Source: a virus
IMG/VR virus record: IMGVR_UViG_3300045996_000470
Span: 98,667 to 121,203 of that record
Reading direction: 5' to 3' (one strand)
Length of the DNA: 22,537 nt
In this document: one piece after another, positions 1-6,569 of the stretch
Layout: each line of letters opens with the position of its first letter
How positions within the stretch are numbered: position 1 is the first letter of the stretch
The notes under the pieces: model-generated
What the model was told of the DNA's origin: nothing
The model's database searches: none
The model's input: only the letters and a program-made list of their open reading frames with translations
Made by a program: the position numbers and the translations under genes

Positions 1-980
1 GCCAAAAAGTCCGTAAGGTACTGACAATTCATAAAAAACGTTAGCCCTGTATCCGGATAATTCGTAACCACACACTTCACAATCTCCTCGCTCTCTCCCT
101 CTGTAGAAGTAGCACTAAGAAGCATCTTCTCTTCTTGTAACTCAATCTTAACTGCTCTGCTATTCTCGTCTGCCGTAAGCACTACACGCCTAAGTGCTTT
201 AACCATCTCACTTGCATCGAAAACAACCTCAATTTCATTGTCCTTCGGAAGAGCCATCCTATAGTCCGGAAAATTCATTGTCAATTTCCTAGAGATAAGA
301 ACACGGTTGCCAGACTCAAATTTTATGTGATTCGGGTTATTTGTGATAACAACATCGTTACCTACAAATTTAGCGACTTCTGACAAAGCACGCTTCGGGA
401 TAAGAACTTCCAAATGAGCCTCTACATCATCTATCTCTTCTTGCTGTATAGCGATTCTATGTCCGTCTGTGGCAATCATCGTAACCTTCCCAAGTTCTAC
501 TTCCAATTTCGCCCCACCGAGAGCAAATCTACCCTCGTCCTGAGAAGTTGCAAAACAGGTGTGCTTGATAAGTTCCTTGATAGTATCTCCATCCATAGTG
601 ACTTCATCGTCTGTAACTTCGGGAACTGTAGGAAATTGGTCTTTTGAAAGCCCCGCCATTCTAAACTTAGATGTGTTGCAAGTCACCTTGACCCAATCAT
701 TCCCCTCTTTTTTAAATTTCACAGCACCGTCTGCTAGAGATTTTACAATGTCGCACAGCTTCTTAGCAGGGATACAAATTGACCCTTCTGTTTTAATTTC
801 TGCCGCGATTTCTGCTTGGATAGTTATGTCGAGGTCTGTACCGGTAAGTCTAATTTTGTCTTTATTTACAGACTCTATAAGTAAACTAGAAAGAGCGCCG
901 ATTCCTGCTTTCTTCTCGGCAATGCCTTGAAGCAGATTAACTTCGCTCTTTAGTGTTTGATTATTAACTGAAAATTCCAT
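1..980 (-). CDS. dnaN: DNA polymerase III subunit beta (sliding clamp), 3' end outside window
   Basis: Ring-shaped processivity clamp that tethers the replicative polymerase to DNA. About 326 codons are visible; the family is usually about 370 residues, so only the last part of domain 3 is missing. Seen in the translation: N-terminal LLQGIAEKK and TGTDLDITI (the TDLE-type signature), GRFALGG, the ATDGHRIA signature of domain 2, and FPDYRMALP leading into domain 3. The start ATG at 980 is fixed by a promoter whose -10 box ends 6 bp upstream, so the transcript is probably leaderless. It has its own promoter although it follows the leftward gene cluster. A phage-borne clamp implies that the virus supplies its own replisome parts or redirects the host polymerase. 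Confidence 0.95.
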   Translation of the reverse strand, partial: MEFSVNNQTLKSEVNLLQGIAEKKAGIGALSSLLIESVNKDKIRLTGTDLDITIQAEIAAEIKTEGSICIPAKKLCDIVKSLADGAVKFKKEGNDWVKVTCNTSKFRMAGLSKDQFPTVPEVTDDEVTMDGDTIKELIKHTCFATSQDEGRFALGGAKLEVELGKVTMIATDGHRIAIQQEEIDDVEAHLEVLIPKRALSEVAKFVGNDVVITNNPNHIKFESGNRVLISRKLTMNFPDYRMALPKDNEIEVVFDASEMVKALRRVVLTADENSRAVKIELQEEKMLLSATSTEGESEEIVKCVVTNYPDTGLTFFMNCQYLTDFL

Positions 981-1014
981 ATTCAGATTATACAGAATTT
1001 CTAAGAATTGTCAA
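981..1014 (-). promoter_or_regulatory. leaderless promoter of dnaN
   Basis: On the minus strand TTGACA (1009-1014) and TATAAT (987-992) are separated by 16 bp. Only 6 bp lie between the -10 box and the dnaN ATG, which puts the expected transcription start at or next to the start codon. The -35 box overlaps the last codons of the upstream zinc-ribbon gene. Confidence 0.85.
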
Positions 1015-1244
1015 CTGGCCTGTAAGTGTACTGTGCATTCCTCAAAGAGCCTTACATCGTCAAAGTCGTGTTTAGGGGCTTGGGAAGGCTTCTCTGTGCG
1101 TCCCTGAAATTCACATTCTGCGTCCGGAGGGCACTCACACTCAGGTTCTAGCCACCTATCACACCACGAGCAGTAGCGAGAATCGTAAGTATAATTGTAT
1201 GAATTTCTTTGTCCGCAATAAGGACAAAATTTAGGTCTTTTCAT
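1011..1244 (-). CDS. zinc-ribbon miniprotein
   Basis: A 77-residue hypothetical protein. It opens with MKRPKFCPYCGQRN, followed by CSWC about twenty residues later: two CxxC knuckles that should bind one zinc ion. A second cysteine cluster follows (ECECPPDAECEF), then an acidic tail. Its ATG overlaps the stop of the preceding gene (ATGA at 1241-1244), which indicates translational coupling. The fold is typical of nucleic-acid or protein adaptors, but nothing shows a specific role. Confidence 0.8.
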   Translation of the reverse strand: MKRPKFCPYCGQRNSYNYTYDSRYCSWCDRWLEPECECPPDAECEFQGRTEKPSQAPKHDFDDVRLFEECTVHLQAS

Positions 1245-1603
1245 TTCGCCTTACCCGTCCCGTCACATCTTGGGTGATGATTCCAGCCACCTAGTCTCGT
1301 TTTGTTAGCATCCTCAATTGTCATAGCCCAATAAGCACAAGGACACAGCTTAGGTTCGTGAGGTTTTAGAAAAATCTTCAGGGTTCTATTATCGTCCTGA
1401 AAAGACAATTCTAGCTCTACATCATATAGAACTAATAGTCTTCCTTGATTTGAGATTACTTCAAGCCTATTGACCGTTTCAGTATTCAGTGCGTTGGCTT
1501 GATATCCCCTAGAAAACGCATCGTATAGAGTTTCGTCTATAACGCCTTCACTAAGGGCTTGACTCCACGCCTTGTTTAGTCTTGCTAGTTCTTCTCCCTT
1601 CAT
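1241..1603 (-). CDS. hypothetical protein with Cys/His-rich C-terminus
   Basis: A 120-residue protein of unknown family. The N-terminal half is helical and charged (MKGEELARLNKAWSQ). The C-terminus carries CPC and, about twenty residues later, HHPRCDGTG, so a zinc site is possible. The reading frame is open further upstream to a GTG at 1633. I chose the ATG at 1603 because it forms an ATGA overlap with the stop of the 45-residue gene before it, the arrangement used throughout this arm. Confidence 0.7.
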   Translation of the reverse strand: MKGEELARLNKAWSQALSEGVIDETLYDAFSRGYQANALNTETVNRLEVISNQGRLLVLYDVELELSFQDDNRTLKIFLKPHEPKLCPCAYWAMTIEDANKTRLGGWNHHPRCDGTGKAK

Positions 1604-1737
1604 TTTTTCACTCTTTCTTGCGGCAGTCCACAAGCCCTACGTCTGCGGTTCTTACGAATCCAATCCGAACACTTGCCGTGTCGAGTTTTCTCTACCGTGT
1701 AAAGTTCGTAAAGTTCAGCCCTTGTTTTTTGCTTCAT
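1600..1737 (-). CDS. small basic protein (45 aa)
   Basis: A short gene filling the space between its neighbours. It encodes MKQKTRAELYELYTVEKTR followed by a very basic stretch (WIRKNRRRRACG) and ends VKK. It overlaps the upstream gene by 23 bp and the downstream gene by the 4-bp ATGA, exactly like the surrounding genes. Its composition suggests nucleic-acid binding, but no family is recognised. Confidence 0.65.
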   Translation of the reverse strand: MKQKTRAELYELYTVEKTRHGKCSDWIRKNRRRRACGLPQERVKK

Positions 1738-1990
1738 ATTCTCTTTTTGCTTCCCTAAGTCTTAATTCCCTAGTAACTCTGTGTTCAAACCTGTTGGCAT
1801 CTTCCTGCAACAACAGTCGCGCAACTTGAAAACGTTTTAAATCTTCCTTTGTGCCATCGAAATTCAGAGAATCCGGTTCCCTCTGTTCCCAGTACATATC
1901 GTAATGGAAATTCTGATTATCATAAGGGTCATGCCATTTGCCACAACCCGTACACCAATAAAACCTTAATGAACTTTTTAAATTAGCCAT
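1715..1990 (-). CDS. hypothetical protein with CxxC-H motif
   Basis: A 91-residue protein: MANLKSSLRFYWCTGCGKWHDP at the N-terminus gives CTGCGxxH, a possible partial zinc site, and the C-terminal half is a charged helix (RVTRELRLREAKREYEAKNKG) likely to form a coiled coil. It overlaps the exported-protein gene upstream by 8 bp and the 45-residue gene downstream by 23 bp. No known family is recognised. Confidence 0.72.
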   Translation of the reverse strand: MANLKSSLRFYWCTGCGKWHDPYDNQNFHYDMYWEQREPDSLNFDGTKEDLKRFQVARLLLQEDANRFEHRVTRELRLREAKREYEAKNKG

Positions 1991-2441
1991 CTGTATTTGT
2001 AATTTGTATGTCAGTTGCTGTGCATACCGAGTCTAAAACTAAAACCACCTGTCCAGCATGAGGCTTCTGTTCTTCCGGAGTTTTAAACGTTGTATTTAAA
2101 GGTTTTGCTGCAAACACATCCGGAGCAATTTCCACAGGCCATACCCCTACTTCCTTCAACTTTAGAACACTCTTAGTTTCGCAATTAGCTTTAAAAGTAG
2201 TAACTACATAAGCAACACTATTTAACGCCCAGCTTTTGTCCGGATACAGCTTGTAATGTGCCTGAAGAATGTCAAGAGTAGCCTCGTCTTTTGCCCACTT
2301 AATATTTTTGGTATCAAGCATATACATAAATTTTTCTGTACGGGCTATTTCCTTAAAGTTCCTAAGGTCAGGAGGAGTGTTTTGCGCGTTTGCTACTATT
2401 CCTGTGGCAAACAGAATAACTGCTAATAATATTATTTTCAT
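1983..2441 (-). CDS. exported hypothetical protein
   Basis: A 152-residue protein starting MKIILLAVILFATGIVANAQ, a classic signal peptide with a likely cleavage site after ANA. The mature part has a surface-associated look (EIARTEKFMYMLDTKN, LNSVAYVVTTFKANCETKS) with two cysteines that could form a disulfide. I prefer ATG 2441, in ATGA overlap with the upstream stop, over the TTG at 2447. Secreted proteins in phage accessory regions often act on the host envelope; nothing more specific can be said. Confidence 0.78.
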   Translation of the reverse strand: MKIILLAVILFATGIVANAQNTPPDLRNFKEIARTEKFMYMLDTKNIKWAKDEATLDILQAHYKLYPDKSWALNSVAYVVTTFKANCETKSVLKLKEVGVWPVEIAPDVFAAKPLNTTFKTPEEQKPHAGQVVLVLDSVCTATDIQITNTDG

Positions 2442-2764
2442 TCCCAAGTTCTCAACTCTGTTATTGTCTCGTCAAAATATTTCTTGGCTAAGGCGACAAC
2501 ATCCTTTTTCCACTTGCCGTCCACCAACCAAACTTCTCGGTCTTTACACCTATACCTTTCGTCTCTAGGGATTAGTGCTTCTAACTCTGCGATAAACTCG
2601 TCGTTATGAGAAGCATCCACTCTAATCCTTGGCTCTATTTGGTCAAAGTCTATGTGATACTCTCCCCAAGTAAGTCGGCAGAGAGAATCCTTATTAGGTA
2701 CGCCTATCTTTGGACGAAAAGGATTAGTTATAACAGAAACTTTCTTATTCTTGGGTATTAACAT
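2438..2764 (-). CDS. hypothetical protein, weak HARP-like motif
   Basis: A 108-residue protein of unknown family. The central run of an acidic helix, IPRDERYRCKDREVWLVDG and then a helix with LAKKYF resembles the pattern in HARP-type domains (short domains next to SNF2 helicases) and in small phage proteins, where a residue cluster precedes a W-x-V strand. This is a visual analogy only. The start ATG at 2764 has no clear Shine-Dalgarno sequence. The gene ends in an ATGA overlap with the exported-protein gene. Confidence 0.7.
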   Translation of the reverse strand: MLIPKNKKVSVITNPFRPKIGVPNKDSLCRLTWGEYHIDFDQIEPRIRVDASHNDEFIAELEALIPRDERYRCKDREVWLVDGKWKKDVVALAKKYFDETITELRTWE

Positions 2765-2780
2765 TTGTCAAATGGATTTT

Positions 2781-2963
2781 CTACATTGGATAGCCGTGAC
2801 CGCTTTTCCAGTCGTGTTTTCCACAATCTCCTGTTCTAGGTCTTAATTCATCCCCATATTCCTCTTCATCTGTGTAATCCAAAAGATATTCTTTATCACA
2901 GGTGTAACAAATACTTGTTGCCGGTCTGCCTTTCTCGTCAAGTCTAGGTTCTTTGTTTTCCAT
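2781..2963 (-). CDS. small zinc-binding-like acidic protein
   Basis: A 60-residue protein: MENKEPRLDEKGRPATSICY, then a CYTC pair, an acidic stretch (DYTDEEEYGDELRPR) and a final DCGKHDWKSGHGYPM whose Cys and His could complete a zinc site. A TTG lies two codons upstream, but the ATG at 2963 is preferred because a promoter places the transcription start immediately before it. It therefore begins a new leaderless transcription unit. Confidence 0.72.
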   Translation of the reverse strand: MENKEPRLDEKGRPATSICYTCDKEYLLDYTDEEEYGDELRPRTGDCGKHDWKSGHGYPM

Positions 2964-2997
2964 TACCAATCATAATACCTTTCGTAGAAAAAGTCAA
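2964..2997 (-). promoter_or_regulatory. leaderless promoter inside the left arm
   Basis: Minus-strand TTGACT (2992-2997) and TATGAT (2969-2974) are separated by 17 bp. The -10 box is 5 bp from the ATG at 2963. It divides the left arm into an upstream and a downstream transcription unit. Confidence 0.7.
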
Positions 2998-3004
2998 CCG
3001 GCCC

Positions 3005-3187
3005 CTACAGAACATCTGTGTCCCAAGTTGTGAATACGTTTTTGTGGTATTTGAATTTCTCTCCACAGCTAACACAATTCTCCTCTCCATCCTCTTCGGT
3101 AAAGTCAGAGCAGTCGAAGTAAAACCACCCACAGTGGGGACAAACCATTTCGTCAGTATTGTAATGAATTATGTCTGATTGTTCCAT
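3005..3187 (-). CDS. zinc-ribbon miniprotein
   Basis: A 60-residue protein starting MEQSDIIHYNTDEMVCPHCG and continuing to CVSCGEKF: two CxxCG knuckles about 23 residues apart, a complete zinc ribbon. The frame stays open upstream to 3259, but that extension lies wholly over the previous membrane-protein gene, so the ATG at 3187 (18-19 bp overlap) is preferred. Function unknown. Confidence 0.75.
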   Translation of the reverse strand: MEQSDIIHYNTDEMVCPHCGWFYFDCSDFTEEDGEENCVSCGEKFKYHKNVFTTWDTDVL

Positions 3188-3354
3188 TGTTTTTTCTCTA
3201 TAGCTTCGCAAATTTTGGAAATTCCTTGGTAAAAAATAGATGTTCCCAAACAGAACCAAACAAAACTGCTAGCGTCTATTCCAGTAGCTACCAATGCTAT
3301 TGTCCCTAATACGGCTAAAACTAGCCAATAAAATCCGTTAACTGCTGCACTCAT
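3169..3354 (-). CDS. two-pass membrane miniprotein
   Basis: A 61-residue protein with two hydrophobic segments (about residues 7-24, FYWLVLAVLGTIALVATG, and 29-45, SSFVWFCLGTSIFYQGI) and a charged C-terminus (CEAIEKKQWNNQT). Its ATG overlaps the upstream stop as ATGA. It is one of two adjacent small membrane proteins and sits downstream of a secreted phospholipase-like gene, so an envelope role is plausible but unproven. Confidence 0.75.
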   Translation of the reverse strand: MSAAVNGFYWLVLAVLGTIALVATGIDASSFVWFCLGTSIFYQGISKICEAIEKKQWNNQT

Positions 3355-3590
3355 TTTTTCTCTCCGTCCTTTAGCTTCTCTAACAATTCCGGAGTAGGTT
3401 TAAGCCATCCCGTAAGTTGAGCTATTTTAACTTGTATCCTAATTTCCTCTAGCTTAGAATCTAAGGCTCCTCCAATCGTAAAGAGTATCGAAGCAAGGAG
3501 TGCAGTCATTGCAATAGGAGTGCCCGGAATCCAAATTCCTCCTATTATCGCTATGATTAACCACAGTATGGCAAATATTCTGTATTTCAT
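3351..3590 (-). CDS. two-pass membrane miniprotein with cytoplasmic-like tail
   Basis: A 79-residue protein. Hydrophobic segments cover about residues 4-20 (FAILWLIIAIIGG) and 26-42 (AMTALLASILFTIGGAL), followed by an amphipathic, lysine/glutamate-rich tail of about 35 residues. It has ATGA overlaps with both neighbours, which suggests co-translation with the other small membrane protein. No family is recognised. Confidence 0.75.
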   Translation of the reverse strand: MKYRIFAILWLIIAIIGGIWIPGTPIAMTALLASILFTIGGALDSKLEEIRIQVKIAQLTGWLKPTPELLEKLKDGEKK

Positions 3591-3817
3591 AATTTTTTCA
3601 ATTCGTAGATAGAGCCGTTTTTAGTGGTTATTCTAAAGACATTCTCGTGAGGTTTAAAGACACTCTTAACAGCAGTAGTCCGAAATGTTCTTCCGTCACC
3701 TTCTCTGTTAAATAACCAAAGGTTAACTCCAAATAGAATAGGACTGTGGCTTTCGAATTTCTGAAACTTCGGAAACCTGTCCATATTATCTCTGTGTATT
3801 ATCTCTAGTTCGTACAT
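3587..3817 (-). CDS. hypothetical protein (76 aa)
   Basis: A short, beta-rich protein (MYELEIIHRDNMDRFPKFQK, then FRTTAVKSVF and FRITTKNGSIYELKKL). No motif or membrane segment is visible. A TTG immediately precedes the ATG at 3817. The gene overlaps the end of the phospholipase-like gene by about 32 bp and ends in an ATGA junction. Confidence 0.68.
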   Translation of the reverse strand: MYELEIIHRDNMDRFPKFQKFESHSPILFGVNLWLFNREGDGRTFRTTAVKSVFKPHENVFRITTKNGSIYELKKL

Positions 3818-4133
3818 CAATAAGTTCTTTTTTCTTTCCTCTTTGGAAAGAAAAGACTCCTCCTATTTTTACTCCTAAAAACATAAACGGGGCAGCAAAT
3901 TTATTTCGTTTCCAGATACATTTAAATAAAGCAGTGTCGGCTTTAGTTCTATCTTTTTCTTTTCCGCCTTCTGCGTATGCTTTGTCGTGAATCAGACAAC
4001 AAGGGCTTAAATTCTTTGTATCGAATAAATTGCAACCATTTCCTCCTGCCCACTCAATTGCTTTACTTTCTTGAGGGACTCCTGTAATTACCAAAACAAA
4101 AACCAGTAAAACAGTTCCTATTATTTGTTTCAT
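3786..4133 (-). CDS. secreted phospholipase A2-like protein
   Basis: A 115-residue protein with a signal peptide (MKQIIGTVLLVFVLVITG, cleavage probably near SKA at residues 23-25). The mature part shows the phospholipase A2 active-site signature CCLIHDKAY: Cys45-Cys46, His49-Asp50, Tyr53. Gly56-Gly57, Asp61-Arg62, Ala65-Asp66 and Cys72 follow. In PLA2 families His49 and a second Asp form the catalytic dyad, and Asp50 binds calcium next to a glycine-rich loop (here WAGGNGC at 28-34). The spacing of the HD-Y-GG-DR-AD pattern resembles compact viral and bacterial PLA2 domains. The predicted reaction is hydrolysis of the sn-2 ester of phospholipids outside the cytoplasm. It could instead be a non-catalytic relative. 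Confidence 0.78.
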   Translation of the reverse strand: MKQIIGTVLLVFVLVITGVPQESKAIEWAGGNGCNLFDTKNLSPCCLIHDKAYAEGGKEKDRTKADTALFKCIWKRNKFAAPFMFLGVKIGGVFSFQRGKKKELIDVRTRDNTQR

Positions 4134-4597
4134 AAATTACCTTCGTGCCAATACTCAATCCCACCGTCCGGACGGAAAATATAAAGTCCCCAACAGTTTC
4201 CTTTCCCTTCCTTAATAACTTTCTTAGCGTATCTAATTGTTGCCCACGTTCCACTTCTAAGTTTCTCTTGATTCTCAAACGGAGTGGCAAACATAATATC
4301 CGCTTCATTTACAATATCCCTGTTTCGGTCTAGGTAAGGCTTATCTGTCCAAAGGTGGTCACAAGGTCTATAAACGTAAGCACTTTTATCAGTAGGAGGA
4401 TGCCCGACGATACTGATTCCTTCAAAATTGTTGCGAACTAAATCGTGAAACTCCGTATCTGAACCCTCACACATTCCGTGATGCACCACAGCAGTTTTGT
4501 AACGTCTAAGATACACGGGAATTAGCTCTTGACGTTGAGTTCCCATTCCTGACCTTGAGCCGGTAAATCCAATCTCTAATGTCCCTCTGATTGCCAT
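4130..4597 (-). CDS. SLOG/Rossmann-fold nucleotide-binding protein
   Basis: A 155-residue protein with the hallmarks of the SLOG superfamily (DprA, YpsA and LOG-like Rossmann folds): an N-terminal strand and loop GFTGSRSGM (residues about 9-17), then VVHHGMCEGSDTEFHDLVR (about 37-55, matching the HGxxxGxDxxxH pattern), a strand ending in GHPP, and RSGTWATIRYAKK (about 114-126, the GTWxTIRxA loop). SLOG domains bind nucleotides or their derivatives; some sense defence-related nucleotide signals. The ligand is unknown here. It overlaps the PLA2-like gene by 4 bp (ATGA), so the two are probably translated together. Confidence 0.8.
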   Translation of the reverse strand: MAIRGTLEIGFTGSRSGMGTQRQELIPVYLRRYKTAVVHHGMCEGSDTEFHDLVRNNFEGISIVGHPPTDKSAYVYRPCDHLWTDKPYLDRNRDIVNEADIMFATPFENQEKLRSGTWATIRYAKKVIKEGKGNCWGLYIFRPDGGIEYWHEGNL

Positions 4598-4598
4598 A

Positions 4599-4796
4599 TT
4601 AACTTTTTACAGTGCTGCCCACTACCAAACAATACATCGAAATAGTCAACCAAACGCCGAAAACAATTCCAGCCACAAACAGCATACCTCGAAGTCCGGT
4701 ACAGTAGAAATCATAGAAAGTTGCCACCAAGGCGATTCCCATTCCTATTGACATTAATCCCCAATTTCTAAGTAAGTGTTTGCTTAATTCTGTCAT
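4599..4796 (-). CDS. two-pass membrane miniprotein
   Basis: A 65-residue protein with hydrophobic segments at about residues 12-27 (WGLMSIGMGIALVATF) and 36-58 (GMLFVAGIVFGVWLTISMYC). It is the first gene after an internal promoter that has a conventional leader with an AAGGA Shine-Dalgarno sequence before the ATG, unlike the leaderless genes. Its stop is directly followed by the SLOG gene. Confidence 0.75.
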   Translation of the reverse strand: MTELSKHLLRNWGLMSIGMGIALVATFYDFYCTGLRGMLFVAGIVFGVWLTISMYCLVVGSTVKS

Positions 4797-4815
4797 TCGT
4801 ATTCCTTATAGGACA

Positions 4816-4843
4816 AGTATACACCATTTTGTACGAAAGTCAA
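4816..4843 (-). promoter_or_regulatory. promoter with conventional leader for the membrane/SLOG/PLA2 unit
   Basis: Minus-strand TTGACT (4838-4843) and TATACT (4816-4821), 16-bp spacer. About 19 bp lie between the -10 box and the ATG at 4796, including a TAAGGA ribosome-binding site. This is one of the few clearly leadered promoters and suggests that membrane protein, SLOG, PLA2-like and downstream genes form one unit. Confidence 0.75.
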
Positions 4844-5049
4844 GCATTTTCGAGAGTAGAATCATCCAGACTATCTTTAGTCCAAACCACTTCTAACCCT
4901 TCGTTTTTGCTAAGAGATTTATATGCTTCCTTCCAGCTTGCCAAAAGAGAGGAATCATTCCTAAATCCATAGGAATTCCTCTCTATATTCTCCCTACTCT
5001 TTATTGCCGCTTCCAGTGCTAACATCAAATACTGTTGACTAATTTTCAT
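4840..5049 (-). CDS. hypothetical helical protein (69 aa)
   Basis: A small, mostly helical protein (MKISQQYLMLALEAAIKSRE ... SWKEAYKSLSKNEG) with an acidic C-terminus. No motif is seen. It overlaps the upstream DnaJ-zinc-finger gene by 11 bp, and its stop codon overlaps the -35 box of the next promoter. Confidence 0.68.
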   Translation of the reverse strand: MKISQQYLMLALEAAIKSRENIERNSYGFRNDSSLLASWKEAYKSLSKNEGLEVVWTKDSLDDSTLENA

Positions 5050-5344
5050 TTTCTGTCCTCCACACTATTCCTTTTCCTTCACAAGACCTACAACTCACAT
5101 TTGAACTAATATTCCCGGTACCCCACATTCCGAACTCTCCGTTATAAAAATGCCAAGGGACTGAACCTGTTCCTCCGCAAACTGGACACTTAAAAGGTTT
5201 AGTTTCCTCTTTTAGGGGTGCTGGACAACCGGAATGGTCTATACAAGCACAAGCAGGTTTTGGGGTATTAGTTAAAGGGTCTGTGTACCAAGAAGTTCCA
5301 CATCTTCCACAACTTATTTTAACTGTCGGCGGTATTACACTCAT
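5039..5344 (-). CDS. DnaJ-type zinc-finger protein
   Basis: A 101-residue protein with three cysteine clusters: CGRCG near residue 12, CACIDHSGC near 32, and then CPVCGGTG (about 53-60) paired with CRSCEGKG (about 84-91). The last two are CxxCxGxG repeats as in the DnaJ/Hsp40 cysteine-rich domain, one pair of which binds one zinc. No J domain is present. Such stand-alone fingers occur in phages without a known role. It starts in a TAATG overlap with the gene upstream. Confidence 0.78.
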   Translation of the reverse strand: MSVIPPTVKISCGRCGTSWYTDPLTNTPKPACACIDHSGCPAPLKEETKPFKCPVCGGTGSVPWHFYNGEFGMWGTGNISSNVSCRSCEGKGIVWRTENEN

Positions 5345-5592
5345 TAATGAATTATCTCCTGTTTCTTTAGCTTCAATGTTGGTTCTCCTCCGTGCTGATG
5401 ATTCTTTAGGAATAGTGAAATGTTAGGGTCTTCAAGCCATCCCTCTAATCCATCGTAAGGAAAAGCTGGTGTAGTCCACCATCCTGCCTCTTCTGCACCC
5501 ATACACTCCACACAAAGAAGTGTTTCCCTTTCCGCGTCCCACGCAACAAAAGGAGGTAATCTAAAATTTTTTATTGTTCCTTTCTTTAACAT
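5344..5592 (-). CDS. hypothetical protein (82 aa)
   Basis: An unrecognised protein starting MLKKGTIKNFRLPPFVAWDA with a central LCVECMGAEEAGWW and a hydrophilic end. The frame is open to an ATG at 5616 (90 residues), but that start would lie in the preceding gene. ATG 5592 directly follows the upstream stop (TAATATG), with a GGAGGAG about 15 bp before it. Either start is possible. Confidence 0.65.
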   Translation of the reverse strand: MLKKGTIKNFRLPPFVAWDAERETLLCVECMGAEEAGWWTTPAFPYDGLEGWLEDPNISLFLKNHQHGGEPTLKLKKQEIIH

Positions 5593-5593
5593 A

Positions 5594-5812
5594 TTACCAC
5601 GGCAAGTCTCCTCCATTCTCAGGCTCTATAGGGTCGTCATTCTCTTCGTCCCAATAGTCTACCTGATATGTTTTCTTACATTTCTTACACTTAATCTCGT
5701 CCGAGTCCGGTAAATCTGAACCATATTCAGTTCTTATATTTTCTCCACACTCCGGGCACATTGTCCAAGTGATTTGACGAGTTTCTGCATCTATGTATCT
5801 ACCCTTTTTCAT
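5594..5812 (-). CDS. zinc-ribbon miniprotein
   Basis: A 72-residue protein with CPECGENI (residues 19-26) and CKKCKKTY (about 42-49), a two-knuckle zinc ribbon like those of phage transcription or host-takeover adaptors, and a strongly acidic tail (DEENDDPIEPENGGDLPW). It starts in a TAATG overlap with the preceding gene. Specific function unknown. Confidence 0.78.
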   Translation of the reverse strand: MKKGRYIDAETRQITWTMCPECGENIRTEYGSDLPDSDEIKCKKCKKTYQVDYWDEENDDPIEPENGGDLPW

Positions 5813-6336
5813 TAAATGCCCTCTTCTCTAACTTCTCCTGTCTCGGCGTTGATAATAAAACCCTGATTTGGTAGTAAAGGGTGCTTTTTCTTTTCAAATA
5901 GTCCGACGGGTTGCATTTTGATTACCAGCCACCCATTGACAATAGGGGGATTAAGTTCTATTTGTCCAGAAAAATAAGTTGTAATGTACTTATCTGCCTT
6001 TGCAATATGCTCTGCCCCTGCGATGAAGGGAGCTACCAAAGTTTCATTAGTTTGAAAAAGAAGTATGTTGTCCCACAGTCTAAGCTTAGTTGGCAAGAAA
6101 TCGAACAATGCCATAGTAAGCTCATACGCCACTACCACGGGGTCTTTAACCCACAAATGCTTATTAAATGCCGAAGTATACACCTTAATTGTTACTGCAT
6201 CGGTACTGTCTTCTTCAAACGCATGAGACATCATATAAGGGAATTTAGAATTCTCCCAAATATCCTTGATTGCATTGGTCAAGTCTTCGTTACTTAACTC
6301 TTTATTTCGAAACCTTACTGTTGCCGGTGTACTCAT
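5812..6336 (-). CDS. hypothetical protein (174 aa)
   Basis: One of the larger proteins of this arm, not assigned to a family. It reads MSTPATVRFRNKELSNEDLT with a helix, a mixed core (AVTIKVYTSAFNKHLWV, VAYELTMALFDFLP) and a C-terminus with alternating strands (PPIVNGWLVIKMQPVGLF). No cysteine motif or membrane segment. It overlaps the upstream cysteine-rich gene by 35 bp. Confidence 0.75.
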   Translation of the reverse strand: MSTPATVRFRNKELSNEDLTNAIKDIWENSKFPYMMSHAFEEDSTDAVTIKVYTSAFNKHLWVKDPVVVAYELTMALFDFLPTKLRLWDNILLFQTNETLVAPFIAGAEHIAKADKYITTYFSGQIELNPPIVNGWLVIKMQPVGLFEKKKHPLLPNQGFIINAETGEVREEGI

Positions 6337-6568
6337 TCTTTTTTGTCTCTCTCTCCTGTATTAACTTGTGTACCTTTTTATCGAGGTACTTAATGGCTTT
6401 AAGCATAGCCTCTACACTCAAAAAGCCCCTTCCTTTTTCACTATTACAACACCAACAAACCCCAGACATAAAAGGCTTAGCACACGGGCAGGCGTAGTTG
6501 CATCCTTCTTCATCTGTAAGGCAAGGACAATCTTTCTCCGTGCCGTTTCGTCGGGCTATTAACATCAT
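6302..6568 (-). CDS. cysteine-rich small protein with basic C-terminus
   Basis: An 88-residue protein with a cysteine-dense segment: CPC, C, CPC, then CWCC within about 35 residues. This is enough for two zinc ions or an iron-sulfur cluster. A charged helix follows (AIKYLDKKVHKLIQERETKK). The frame is open to 6622, but the tandem ATGATG at 6563-6568 lies 2 bp after the upstream stop, so 6568 is preferred on coupling grounds. Confidence 0.68.
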   Translation of the reverse strand: MMLIARRNGTEKDCPCLTDEEGCNYACPCAKPFMSGVCWCCNSEKGRGFLSVEAMLKAIKYLDKKVHKLIQERETKKNEYTGNSKVSK

Positions 6569-6569
6569 C

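Noticed and set aside
414-930. Plus-strand ORFs of 77 and 123 codons
   Set aside because: They are antisense to the clearly coding dnaN gene and have no promoter or recognisable protein features.
2944-3132. Minus-strand ORF of 62 codons overlapping two zinc-binding genes
   Set aside because: It lies out of frame across the promoter at 2964-2997 and over a convincing zinc-ribbon gene; its translation has no supporting features.
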